NCBI RefSeq assembly: GCF_047511655.1
Contig: NC_133387.1
Span: 40,342,853-40,406,852 of the forward strand
Direction of reading: 5' to 3'
DNA length: 64,000 bases
Source of the DNA: Castor canadensis
Taxonomy: Eukaryota; Chordata; Mammalia; Rodentia; Castoridae
Numbering within the stretch: position 1 is the first letter of the stretch; every line of letters starts with the position of its first letter. Positions 37,091-47,359 of the stretch are shown one piece after another. The translations under genes were made by a program, and so were the position numbers. Under the pieces are notes generated by a model. It was not told where the DNA came from and made no database searches. It saw only the letters and a list, made by a program, of their open reading frames with translations.

Positions 37091-38640
37091 GACTGATCGG
37101 GAGGGGAGCCTGATACACATCCTGTCCCTATCATTGGCTGACGAATATCGACTGTTTGAGAGCCGACAGGAGCCAGGAGGGGACATAGCCCAATGGCTAA
37201 AAAGGTTTCCCACGGCCTGGGCAGAGACTGCAGGAATTGGCCTCACCAAACACCTCCCTCCCGTAGTTATACAATTGAAGGCTTCCGCTCTTCCCATTCG
37301 GGTAAAACAGTATCCTATGCCCAAAGAGGCTCGAAGAGGCATAGCCCCTCATATCCTCAGGCTAATAAAGGAAGGAGTACTGCAGCCTTGTCGGTCCACC
37401 TGGAATACTCCTCTGCTCCCCGTCCAAAAGCCGGGAAGCGGGGACTATAGGCCTGTGCAAGACCTGTGAAAGGTAAATGAGCAGGCGGAGGACATTCATC
37501 CCACTGTACCGAATCCCTATACCTTGCTCAGTCACCTACCGCCCACACAAGTATGATATACAACCCTTGATTTGAAAGATGCTTTCTTCAGCATTCCATT
37601 GTCAGAAATCAGCCAGCCGCTATTTGCATTCAAATGGCAAGAGGATGGGGGCTGGACCGGACAGCTCACTTGGACCAGACTGCCACAAGGATTTAAAAAT
37701 TCTCCCACCTTGTTTAACGAGGCCCTGAGCCAGGACCTGGAGCCCTTTCGCCAGAGTCACCCACGAGTCACTCTACTACAGTACGTTGATGACTTACTGT
37801 TAGCGGCAGAAACCCGAGAGGAGTGCAGCGAGGCTACTGAACACCTGCTAACGGAGTTAGGTGAGCTGGGATATCGGGCGAGTGCCAAGAAGACCCACAT
37901 CTGTAAAAGGTCAGTGACATATCTGGGTTATCGGATCCCAGATGGGGCAAGATGGCTGACTGATGCCACGAAACAGACTATTTTGACTATTCCACCCCCC
38001 ACATCCACTAGGGGAGTGAGAGAGTTCCTGGGCTCCGCAGGGTTCTGTAGACTTTGGATTCCGGGATTTGCAGAGATAGCCAGACCCCTATATGAGGCCA
38101 CCAAAGAGGCTCCGGATTGGAGGTGGGGAGAGGAACAACAGCGAGCCTTTGAACAGCTAAAGGCCGCCCTTCTCCAGGCCCCTGCCTTGACCCTACCAGA
38201 CCCCACAAAATCGTTCACTCTGTTTGTGGATGAAAAAAAGGGGGTAGCCAAAGGAGTCCTGGCCCAACAGTTAGGTCCCTGGAAGAGACCCGTGGCATAT
38301 CTTTCCAAGAAATTAGACACAGTAGCATCAGGATGGCCCCCCTGCCTCTGTATCATAGCGGCCGTTGCCATGTTAGTGAAAGAAGCAGACAAATTAACCT
38401 TTGGACAGGCCCTCCGGGTCACAGCCCCTCACCTGGTGGAGGGAGTCCTTAAACAACCCCCTGGGAAATGGATGACGAATGCCAGGCTCACCCACTACCA
38501 GGGGCTCTTGCTGGATTCCCCTCGGATCACCTTCACAGATCCTGTAACTCTGAACCCTGCCACCCTGTTGCCCAACCCGGAACTACAGACACCTGTCCAT
38601 GACTGCAAGGAGCTCCTCTCCGAAGTTACCCAGGTACGGG
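37089..38640 (+). pseudogene. Reverse transcriptase domain (in pol, interrupted)
   Basis: RT copies the viral RNA to DNA. The frame continues from the protease. Fingers ('LIKEGVLQPCRSTWNTPLLP') are followed by stops at 37467-37469 and about 37553, after which the frame is open to 39374. The palm keeps the catalytic 'QYVDDLLLAA' motif at 37782-37793 ('LPQGFKNSPTLFNEAL' upstream). The thumb and connection follow ('REFLGSAGFCRLWIPGFA'). The catalytic core looks conserved even though the N-terminal part has stops. Confidence 0.92.
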
Positions 38641-39110
38641 TTAACCTAAAGGACACCCCACTGTCCGGCTGTAAATTAAACTGGTACACTGATGGAAGCA
38701 GTTTTGTCCAAAATGGAGTCCGAAGGGCAGGGGCAGCAGTGGTCGACCAAGAAGGAAACACAGTATGGAGCAGCGCCTTCCCACCTGGAACCTCAGCCCA
38801 AAAGGCAAAATTAATTGCCTTGGCTGAGGCCCTGGAAAGGACAAAAGAAAAACGAGTCAATATCTACACCTATAGCCGCTATGCTTTCGGTACCATCCAA
38901 GTCCACAGAGCCATCTATTGCAAAAGGGGATTTCGCACAGCAGAAGGGAAAGGCTTAAAAAACCTGGCCAAAGTCCAGCGTCTATTAATAACAGTGGAAA
39001 AACCGAAGGCAGTGACAGTGATGTATGTCCCAGGCCATCAGTCTGCCAAGACTCCGGAAGCTGTCGGTAACAACAGGGCGAATCAAGAAGCTAGGAGAGC
39101 AGCAATGGTG
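38640..39110 (+). pseudogene. RNase H domain with substituted catalytic residues
   Basis: The domain lies inside the long open frame. The first catalytic Asp is kept ('WYTDGSSF'). The second position, Glu in the related old ERV of this window ('KAELIAL' at about 11490), reads Lys ('KAKLIAL'). The third, Asp in the old ERV ('IYTDSKYAF'), reads Tyr ('IYTYSRYAF'). Nuclease activity should be lost although the frame stays open. Confidence 0.85.
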
Positions 39111-40300
39111 AGTCCCTCCGTGGTCACGGCTATAGATGTGCCGGTCCCCGAGCTCCCTTCGCTACCTCCCCAACCAGAGTACTCCTCGGAGGATTTCACT
39201 TGGATGAGAGCCCACTCCCTCACTAAAAAAAGGGAGGATAAATGGAGAAGCGACTTGGAAGCCAAGCTAATCCTGCCCGAGAAACTCGGCCGATTCCTGT
39301 TAGCTAACTTACATAAGTCCACCCACTTGGGGCGGAGAAAGTTGCTAGACTTGCTGACATCTGCACAACTCTGATTTCCGAACCAGACCGCGGCCGTCCG
39401 TCAAATTGTGGAGGTTTGTGCTAGCTGTACAGCTATAAAACCAGGACGAAGGGAGGGGCACCACACAGGTATTCGGGAACGGGGGAGGGCCCCGGGAAGA
39501 AGCTGGGAAGTGGATTTTACCGAAGTAAAACCAGGAAAGTTTGGGTACAAATATTTGCTAGTGTTCAAGATACCTTTTCGGGCTGGGTGGAGGTATTTCC
39601 TACAAAGAGGGAGACGAGTCAAGTAGTGGCAAAAGCCTTACCAGAGGAAATCATACCCAGGTACGGGGTGCCTGAGGCAATTGGGTCAGATAACAGTCTG
39701 GCTTTCGTTAGTAAAGTCCTGCAGGGACTAGCCCAGGCTATGGGGGCCAATTGGAAACTACATTGTGAATATAACCCCCAGAGCTCAGGGCAAGTAAAAA
39801 GGATAAATAGGACACTAAAGGAGACTTTAGCCAAATTGGCCTTGGAGACTGGCGGTGATTGGGTGACACTCCTTCCCTTGGCCATCTTCCGAGTCCGGAA
39901 CTCCCCTTATGTCCATGGGTTAACCCCCTTTGAGATCCTGTATGGGGCTCCACCCCCCATCGTTCAAAGGACCTTAAGCCCGGGACTAGGTGATCTGGCC
40001 CCAAATTACCTGACTATGCTACAGGCTCTAGCTAAGGTGCAACAACAAATATGGCCCTTAATTCAAGTGTACCATACTACTGAGAGGGTCCCGACTCCGG
40101 AACATGGCATAGTCCCGGGTGACATGGTATGGGTTAAAAGGCATCAGTCCAAAACCCTAGAGCCTAGATGGAAAGGACCTTATGTTGTACTGCTTACTAC
40201 CCCCACCGCCCTCAAGGTCAATGAAATTGCACCATGGGTACACCACTCCCATGTGAGACGGGCACATCCTCAGGAGGAGCAGGGAAATTGGACCGCATGA
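39110..40300 (+). pseudogene. Integrase domain, frameshifted and lacking the catalytic Glu
   Basis: The N-terminal zinc-binding HX3H ('LHKSTHLG') and CX2C ('VCASC') are present, with a TGA between them at 39372-39374. The first core Asp is in 'WEVDFTEV' (about 39508). A frameshift near 39590-39620 moves reading to the frame 39587-40300. The second Asp is codon 39689-39691 ('GSDNSLAF'). Thirty-five residues later, where D,D-35-E needs Glu, codon 39797-39799 encodes Lys ('[10 protein letters not shown]'). The C-terminal domain ends at TGA 40298-40300, overlapping the likely env ATG. Confidence 0.9.
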
Positions 40301-41760
40301 CAGCATCCCACAAATCCACTCAAGCTCCGGCTGATACGGGATGCTCCGAAAAACGAAAACACCCCAGATGCTCCGCAGCCCTCCTAGAATGGGATCATCA
40401 CCTGGGTCCACTACACCCACATCAGACCGGTGGACCCGGTAGCTGTGAAGGAAGACTTCCTGCCAACAAGAAGGGTGTCCCACCACAAGGACAATTCCTT
40501 CAAACTCAAACTTCAGCAAACTGGACCTCGGTAACCTTATTCCTTTTTCTAACCCTGTCCACCACTTGCTTGGGGCATACAAATCCACATCAACCTTTTA
40601 ACCTGACCTGGATGATTGTAGATGCATCCACAGGAGACATTCTTAACCAGACCTCCAAGGTGACCCCTCCCAGCACCTGGTTCCCAGAATTATACTTTGA
40701 CTTAAGGGCCTTATTCACTTTAGGGGACAATGGGATTTGCACCAAAGTTACTTCTATGTCTGCCCCGCTCCCCAACCCAACCACAGAAAAAAATGTGGAG
40801 AAATCGCAGACTATTATTGTAAGTCATGGGGTTGTGAGAGCTCAGGGGACATATGGTGGCCACCCCTCAAACAGGGGGACCTTATTCAGTTAAGTAGAAT
40901 CTCTCAATCTGGTATTACATACCACCAACCTAGACCTATAAATAAGGGATGCCCAACTTCCCCCAATTGTAATCCCATTATGATAAATTTCACTGATTTA
41001 GAAAAAAAGGCGACAAATTGGAAATTGGGTAAATCCTGGGGAGTCAGACTCTACAAAACAAATCATCCAGGAGCCCTTTTACCTTGCGGCGTGTGCGACA
41101 ACCAGACTCTACTCTAACCATAGGACCTAATCTCGTGTTAAGGCCTAATCCTGTGTTAAAGACAGAGTTGTCTGAGGCAAAATTGGTTCCACACACAACT
41201 CCCCGGATGCCCCAGAACACCACTCCCAATGACTCTCAGAGTCCCAAAGCAACACCCCCAGAACCCACAACCACCGTTCCCTTCACTGTACCACCTAGCC
41301 CCCTGGAGACCTTGCTGTTTGCTACATTTGAGACCTTGAATAGGACAGCCCCTAATCTCACTGAGGCTTGCTGGCTTTGCTACAGCCCTTTGCCCCCTTT
41401 CTACGAGGCTATTGGAATCAATTCCTCTTTTGTAGTCAACACCACCACTCCAATGGGTTGGGAGGCTCGACCCGCCGGCCTGACCATGGCTTAGGTCAGT
41501 GGCCAAGGGACTTGTGTAGGACAGGTCCCAAAAAGAAATAAAAAATTGTGTGCTACTATAATTGAGCACCCAAACTGGAATGCCTCCCATTGGATAACCC
41601 CGGCCGAAGGTGCCTGGTGGGCATGCTCGCTGAACGGGCTGACCCCCCACTTGGCTGGATCGGTCTTCAATGCCTCCTGGGAATTCTGCCTGATGGTGAT
41701 AGTGGTGCCTAGAATCCTCTACCATCCAGCTGAATATCCCATTCTTTATTGGTCTGACCA
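40297..41760 (+). pseudogene. env surface subunit (SU), broken
   Basis: ATG 40297-40299 overlaps the pol stop (ATGA). A long leader of roughly 70 residues precedes the hydrophobic signal-like stretch 'VTLFLFLTLSTTCLG' (about 40530-40575), followed by N-glycosylation sequons ('FNLTW', 'LNQTS'). Frames change near 40760-40890 and 41080-41117. The CXXC disulfide-exchange motif reads 'CWLC' at about 41370. A TAG at about 41492 stops that frame, and the SU C-terminus continues in the same frame to about 41740 before shifting again to meet TM. Confidence 0.85.
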
Positions 41761-42365
41761 CCCCCCGGGCAAAAAGGGAGCCCATTACCACCCTAACCAT
41801 CGCTACCCTATTTGGAATAGGCCTGGCAGGGGCAGGTACTGGCATAGCCTCTCTGGCCACTCAGCACTCCGGCCTCACCTCCCTCAGGGCGGCCATCGAT
41901 GAAGACCTAGACCGTATTAAAAAATCCATTAGCCACCTTAAAAAATCCCTAACTTCCCTATCCGAGGTAGTCCTCCAGAACCGGAGGGGACTGGACCTAC
42001 TGTTCCTTAAAAATGGTGGCCTCTGTGCGGCTCTAAGGGAGGAATGTTGCTTTTACGCTGACCACACCAGGGTTGTTCACGACTCTATATCCAAACTTCG
42101 GGAAGGCCTAGAGCAACAAAAAAGGGAAAGAGAGGCCAGGGAAGGCTGCTTCAAATCTTGGTTCAACCAGTCCCCTTGGTTAGCTATCCTCCTGTCTGCA
42201 CTAGCAGGGCCAATAGTAATCCTCCTGTTACTGGTCACCATAGGACCTTGTATTCTAAACCGACTTGTGACTTTCATCAAAAACCGAATTAACACTGTCC
42301 AACTTCTGGTTCTCCGCCAACAATACCAGGATCTTCATCCCCTTGAGAATCATTCCTCAATATAG
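41740..42365 (+). pseudogene. env transmembrane subunit (TM), open frame
   Basis: The frame is open to TAG 42363-42365. It shows a furin-like RAKR site (about 41770-41782), a hydrophobic Gly/Ala-rich fusion-peptide-like stretch ('[15 protein letters not shown]'), a heptad-type helical region, the immunosuppressive-like '[18 protein letters not shown]' block and CX6CC ('CAALREECC', about 42028-42054). A membrane anchor of about 25 hydrophobic residues (42178-42255) and a short tail follow. The CX6CC motif marks a gammaretrovirus-type Env with disulfide-linked SU-TM. No own start codon is evident, and SU upstream is broken. Confidence 0.88.
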
Positions 42366-42369
42366 CCCA

Positions 42370-42384
42370 AAGAAAAGGGGGGAG
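42370..42384 (+). promoter_or_regulatory. Polypurine tract
   Basis: A run of 15 purines (aagaaaaggggggag) sits directly before the TG of the 3' LTR, as needed for plus-strand priming. Confidence 0.92.
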
Positions 42385-42888
42385 TGAAAGGATGTGCCCT
42401 TTGCCCCAGCAGATCCCCATAGCAGAAACCAATAAAGCCAGCACAGGATGCCCCATGCAGGATAAGATAAACAGGATGGGGGCAGGTGGCATGTGAGGAA
42501 TGTGAGGAATGTGAGCAGATTGCGAAAGACGACTAGAAGTACATGCAAGATGTGCCCTGCCTGCTTGCTAAATGTAACCATGTGCACAAATACTGACCCT
42601 TGAATCTATAGGCTAAGAAGTAATGCACTCTTAAATGGATAGGCTGGAAATGTATGTGGTGTTACAAACTCATTGGCTATGTACTGTGCGGGCTTTTGCT
42701 GTAATGGCCGGTAGGGGCCTATATAAGATCTTCCCTAAAGAGGCTCGGGGTCTTGTCTGCCCAATCGGACCTGTGCGTCTGTGTGGGAGCTTGACCCTGG
42801 CTTGCCAGCTCAATAAACTCTGCTTTGTTGATTGCATTCACGCGTGACTCTCTGTCTCTCAGAGGAATAGGATTCTCGTACCCTAACA
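42385..42888 (+). repeat. 3' LTR of the young provirus
   Basis: Same 504-bp length as the 5' LTR, with no gaps. About 10 single-base differences are visible, all transitions and several at CpG. TATA lies at 42720-42726 and AATAAA at 42812-42817. It is followed by the 5-bp duplication gttca at 42889-42893. Confidence 0.97.
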
Positions 42889-43114
42889 GTTCACAGTTCA
42901 TGTTTCTCCCCTCGTTCATTTATGTCCTATGGACAGATTTTTATGCACATTGACATCACATCATTCTGACATATCCAAAATTAAATTCACTATTTCCTTT
43001 CTTTCTTTTCCATTTGCCAAGAAAATTCTAGGCTAGATCATTTCTCTAATTATTTAATTTCACTGATAACTCTGCTTTTCTTTCAAGCTATGAACATTCT
43101 GGGCATTTTTTGGT

Positions 43115-43290
43115 ACTCTCATGGTTAAGGGGGATTCACTTTACCTGGGTTCGAATCTTAAATTAGCAGCTTGCCTTCATCCTTTCTGTGCCTCAATTAC
43201 CAGATGTATAAAATGGGGATGATGATAGCATCTATCTCAGAGGCAAAATGAAAGAATTGTCAACATATTGTAAAATGTTTACCATAGTGT
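43115..43290 (+). repeat. MIR SINE relic
   Basis: MIR order: 'tacctgggttcgaatcttaa', 'ctttctgtgcctcaattacc', 'tgtataaaatggggatgatg'. Confidence 0.75.
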
Positions 43291-43477
43291 TTTTCATATG
43301 TTAATTGTTCTGTAAATAATAGCTAACCAAGTAAACAACAACAAACAACTCAAACAACAACAAAGCTCAGGTATAATTAATTTCAGGAAAAACAAGCTAT
43401 TCAAAAACAGGGAAATATAATGTTTATATACTTGTATAATTCACCTGTGAATAATAATTGTGTCAAATGATGTGGAT

Positions 43478-43750
43478 ACTGAGGCAGCCTGGGAAAAATG
43501 TTAGTGAGACCCCATTTCAACCAACAAGCCAGCCATGGTGATGTGTGTCATGGTCCCAGCTACATGGGAGAAATAGGTAGGAGGAGGATCATAGCCCAAG
43601 TCTGGTTCTGGGCAAAAACATGAGATCCTATCAAAAAATAACTTAAAAAACGGGGGTTGGGTGTGTGGCTTAAGTGGTACAGCATTTGCCTAAGAAGCAT
43701 AAGGCTCTCTAAGTTCAAACCCTAGCGTCTCTTCCTCCCCACCAAAAAAA
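43478..43750 (+). repeat. Composite B1-like/ID-like SINE
   Basis: Same architecture as 28532-28855: a B1-like part ('gtgatgtgtgtcatggtccc', 'agctacatgggagaaatagg') followed by an ID-like tail ('gtgtggcttaagtggtacag', 'ctaagttcaaaccctagcg') and an A-run at 43743-43750. Confidence 0.8.
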
Positions 43751-43940
43751 CTAGGAGCGAGAATCAGGGTTGAGCTACTTCTTTTGTTCCATAAAACGTT
43801 TAGGGTATTATTTGACTTAAAACTCTGTCCAAAGATCAGTCTGATAAAAACAAAATTTTAGAAAGCTTAAATTATAAACGGGAAAATACTTACATTTGAG
43901 GAAATGTTATTTGTAAATTTTAATTTTCCACACTATGATC

Positions 43941-44258
43941 TGTAATCCAAGCTAGAAGGGAAGGACAGACTGCGGGAGGTCCACGTGGTCCCTTAAAGAC
44001 GACAAAACGCTGGGTCTCCCTTCCAAGAAACACCTGCTAGCGCCAAAATCTTCCGCAGAAACATATTCCTCCCACTGGCAATAAAAAAACCTATAAAACC
44101 TGATGTCCAAGCCCACTCGGACGAGCTACCGCTTTCCAGGTCCCGCTGCATACCCCCGTGCAGCCTTTCCTTTCGCATCTCTGCAAATAAAACCTCTCTG
44201 ATTCTTGCTGTTTCTGCCTTTGATTTCAATCTGAGCGCAGAAGAAGGGCCCTCACCAT
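43941..44258 (+). repeat. Probable solo LTR (class unassigned)
   Basis: The GC-richer stretch contains TATAAA at 44092-44097 and AATAAA at 44186-44191, about 90 bp apart, as in retroviral LTRs. A U5-like T/C-rich tail follows. A start at 'tgtaatccaa' and an end near 'gggccctca' are plausible but no target duplication was found. It lies about 1 kb beyond the young provirus and is unrelated in sequence to its LTR. Confidence 0.55.
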
Positions 44259-44269
44259 CCGAGAATCAT

Positions 44270-44930
44270 CAGAAGTATAACCTCATTCAGGAAATGGCTA
44301 GGAACATTTATAATCAAGGCCTAAAACGGGTAGGGCCATTGGTGCTATGGGTTCACATTTTGAGGAATCAGGGAATGCAATTGTAATCTCTGTCAGGAAC
44401 TAGAAAGCACACTACAGCTGACCTGAAAAACCAACCCACAGGGCTTCTGCAAGCGTGAATGCTCACTCAAATGGGGGAGGGGCCAGGACGGTTTGGTAAT
44501 ATAATGGTGACTATCAAACTCTTCTGCTTTAGCTTTATTTATAACTCCATTCAAGTATCATTGCCACCAACATACTTGGAACAGTATTTCTGATAAGTTA
44601 TTTGCAACGTATGCTGAATTTCACTAATTAAAACTACAGTTTCCGAACAGCTTAAAAATCCTCCAAATATGTAAGGCCTCATAAATTTAGGTGAGTTTGT
44701 TGTTCTTGCCTACATAATAAATGCAACAGAATTTATGGTATTTAATAAATGTGGGTAAATTCAAAACCTGCAATTGATAATCACTAGTAATTCATGATTT
44801 AGAAGCTGATTTGTTAGAATTGTCTAAACCAATTTGATGGCCTGAGGACTGGAAGATCTTAACTTCAGAATGCCTGGGGCTAATTTCTGTTTTAAGTTGT
44901 GATTCAGAATACCAATCATATCTCATTAGC
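44270..44930. other. No gene seen
   Basis: AT-rich, with no recognisable feature. Confidence 0.4.
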
Positions 44931-44934
44931 ATAA

Positions 44935-45200
44935 AAATGCCATTCTGCTATGGAGCTGGGAATGGTCCGGTTGGATTTGTGAGGAGGAGGAGACCACCAA
45001 GATGCCAGGAAGAGTGATGGTTGGTAAAACCAAAGGAGTCATCAAAGATACTCAGGATCAGTTCTCAAAGAGCACATTCAAGAGCTTGATATAGCATTGC
45101 TCTATGACTTCAATATCTTCAAGAGGAAACAATATGTTAATCAGAAGAGTTATTCCCACCTGAAGATGCGAATAAACGAAAATCATCTGGAGCCAAAAAA
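44935..45200 (+). pseudogene. Unidentified cDNA-like fragment with A-tract
   Basis: About 250 bp with coding-like composition ends in an A-run at 45194-45207. A G/A-rich 'gaggaggaggagaccacc' start and an ATG at 45001 are seen, and one frame near the end reads 'PEDANKRKSSGAKKK'. The composition and terminal A-run suggest a processed retrocopy, but I do not recognise the parent gene, and internal stops in every frame show that it is not functional. Confidence 0.35.
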
Positions 45201-45904
45201 AAAAAAAGAGTGCTTCTAAATCAACACTCTTATTGCCTCCCCAGGGACAATAACAGGCTAAGAGACCTGTATTCACACTAGGGTTTCAAGGCATGCTGAT
45301 GAGATGTTTCTAGAGATTGACATGAAATAAGTTTGTTTTCTCAGATGTTTTCTTCCCTCAATTTAAGAAACTGGGTTTTTTGAAGCATCACAACCAATTA
45401 AGAATCTCTGATGGCTGGTGACATGTGCCTTGGAAGAGGTGGGGTTATCTGGTCTGTCACTTCAGTGCCTGGGCTGTAGGAAAGGTATAGGCCCTGTGGG
45501 TTCTCAGTCATATGTGCTGTAATCTTCCAAATCAAAGCTATTTCTGCTTGTCCAAGATTATTCCTATAAAACAGTTTTAACTAACCTTTTATAATCTGAA
45601 GGAATTCTTTTTAAGGTTTCTGAACCATTAAAACACACACAAAGGAATCTTTTTACACATTGCTTTTTTACCTAAAAGTTATGCCTTCTTGGTTCCTTAT
45701 TCTTCTCCCTTTCAGTTAGTGAAATAGTGTTAAAAAAACCCCAATTTGGCTCTGGGGTAACCCCATGAAAACATGTATTTGTTTTAAACTTGGGCTTCTA
45801 TCGTAATGCATTTCTCAAGGTTTAAAGAATGAGATTTATCAGTACTTACTTCTCCAACTTTGCTACCCACTGAAATCAACTGGGACACTTTAAAAACACT
45901 CCTC

Positions 45905-46020
45905 TTGGCTGGGCCCAGTGGTATCAGCCTATAATCTCAGCTACTCAGGAAATGGAAACAGCTGGGGTAGAGACCTTACCTAGTAAGGTTGGGGCCGAGT
46001 TCAAAACAAACAACACAACA
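45905..46020 (+). repeat. B1-like SINE fragment
   Basis: 'ggctgggcccagtggtatca', 'gcctataatctcagctactc' and an A/C-rich tail near 46000-46023. It splits a region that otherwise resembles an ancient MER-type repeat. Confidence 0.6.
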
Positions 46021-46713
46021 AAACCCCTGGATCACACTTGAGGTTCTGGTGTGGAGCTTGAACATCAGAACCTGCACTGCCAGGTGAATGCAACATGCAG
46101 TTCCACTGAGACGCTGCTCTGGAGAACAGGTGCTTTCCCATCTGCAGTGTTGGTTTGATGTTGAGCATCCGTAGTCCATTGCACACTCCTTGAGCAGACT
46201 GGATCCATTTGTTTTTCCCATTCTGTTCTCTGTAAAGGAAAATCTGACAGAAGGATGTTGCACAAATCACTTAAGAAGTATTTACTAACTAGCCCATCTA
46301 TTTTCTGAACCTGTCCCACTGGTTTTCCTGAATTACAAAACAAAAATAAAACTCTACTTTGTATCCACCACAGGATATTTCTTAGGATAATAATCATGGG
46401 CAAAAATCAAAATGAAAATCTTAATATAGACTTTGTGCTTTTCAGTCCAGAAGCTCACTTCTATTTCGAGGATCATCTTATTATTACCTATAATAAGGGT
46501 TTTTTTTTTTTTGGCAAAACAGTTAATAATTACCAACTGGGCGAAAGGGATGTCAGGGTCAGATTTCTGGTATATTCTTCCTTATATTCCTGGTTTATTC
46601 TTATTCTACCTGGCAGTCTTATCTGAAGAGCCATGAGAAGATTCTTAGTATAGGAATGACATTGTTTCTTTGTAAGAAAGGACCTAGATTTTTAAAAAGA
46701 ATTAGGTGCTTTT

Positions 46714-46725
46714 ATATATATATAA

Positions 46726-46776
<51 letters not shown>
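46714..46776. repeat. (TA)n microsatellite
   Basis: Near-perfect alternating ta/at repeat, interrupted once by 'aaaac' near 46725. Confidence 0.95.
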
Positions 46777-46779
<3 letters not shown>

Positions 46780-46850
46780 GCAGAGGTGGCATCTTTACTA
46801 AGAAAATTGTACCTGTTAAATAATTAATCTCATGGCTACCACTAAAGCCA
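46777..46850 (+). repeat. Local duplication, copy 1
   Basis: The block 'gtagcagaggtggcatcttt' through 'catggctaccactaaa' recurs at 47271-47352 with mismatches and one small insertion, about 495 bp away in direct orientation. Confidence 0.75.
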
Positions 46851-47270
46851 TGTTTCCTGTAGGATGAAAATCAGATAGAAAAATGTAAGTTCAGTTTTGA
46901 GATACTGAATTTAAAATGTCAGTGTTGAAGTGTGGATAAGTCAGCTGGCTGTACAAGGAGGAGAGGTAAGCATGCAGTTCTCCACAGGGAGAAAACTGCT
47001 GAAGTTATAGGCAACATGAGAAGGCCTAAGGGAGCAGTAAAGAAGGAAAAGAAGACTCCAACAAGCATGGTCAGACACAAGAAGATCTCATCTAAAAGGG
47101 GAAAGTGCAAAAAATCTACTTTTATCTCAATCTTTATTCACATCTCCATTTTTTGTAGAATGCTAATAACAGAATTGTTAGGTTAAAGAGAATTTGCACA
47201 TATCGACATATTTCATATGGATCAACTATATCATCCCATTTTTCCCCCAGTTCTTGAAAGTAATTATTGT

Positions 47271-47352
47271 AGTAGTGGAGGAGGCATTTTTACTAATAAA
47301 GTTGTACCTGTTAAAGAATTAATCTGAATTAATCTCATGGCTACCACTAAAA
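47271..47352 (+). repeat. Local duplication, copy 2
   Basis: Second copy of the 46777-46850 block. It carries an extra 'tgaattaatc' relative to copy 1, itself a short internal duplication. Confidence 0.75.
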
Positions 47353-47359
47353 TTCTTTG

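Larger units (their letters stand above)
34067..42888 (+). mobile_element. Young class I (gammaretrovirus-like) provirus, complete structure
   Basis: The provirus has LTR-PBS-gag-pro-pol-env-PPT-LTR order and spans 8.8 kb. Both LTRs are 504 bp, begin TGAA and end AACA. The 5-bp host duplication 'gttca' is at 34062-34066 and 42889-42893. By eye the LTRs differ at about 10 positions, all transitions, which implies a few million years at ordinary mammalian rates (rate assumed). Gag and most of pol share one reading frame separated by a TGA at 36759-36761. Stops and frameshifts occur in gag, pol and env, so no intact viral gene remains. The position between host AT-rich flanks and the clean duplication show a single retroviral integration with no rearrangement. 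Confidence 0.97.

Noticed and set aside
37928-38422. Long minus-strand frame of 164 codons
   Set aside because: It is antisense to the retroviral RT frame, and its length comes from the GC content of pol.
46010-46403. Overlapping minus-strand frames near 46.0-46.4 kb as exons
   Set aside because: No splice-bounded conserved protein text is seen; the sequence looks like an ancient MER-type repeat split by a B1-like SINE.
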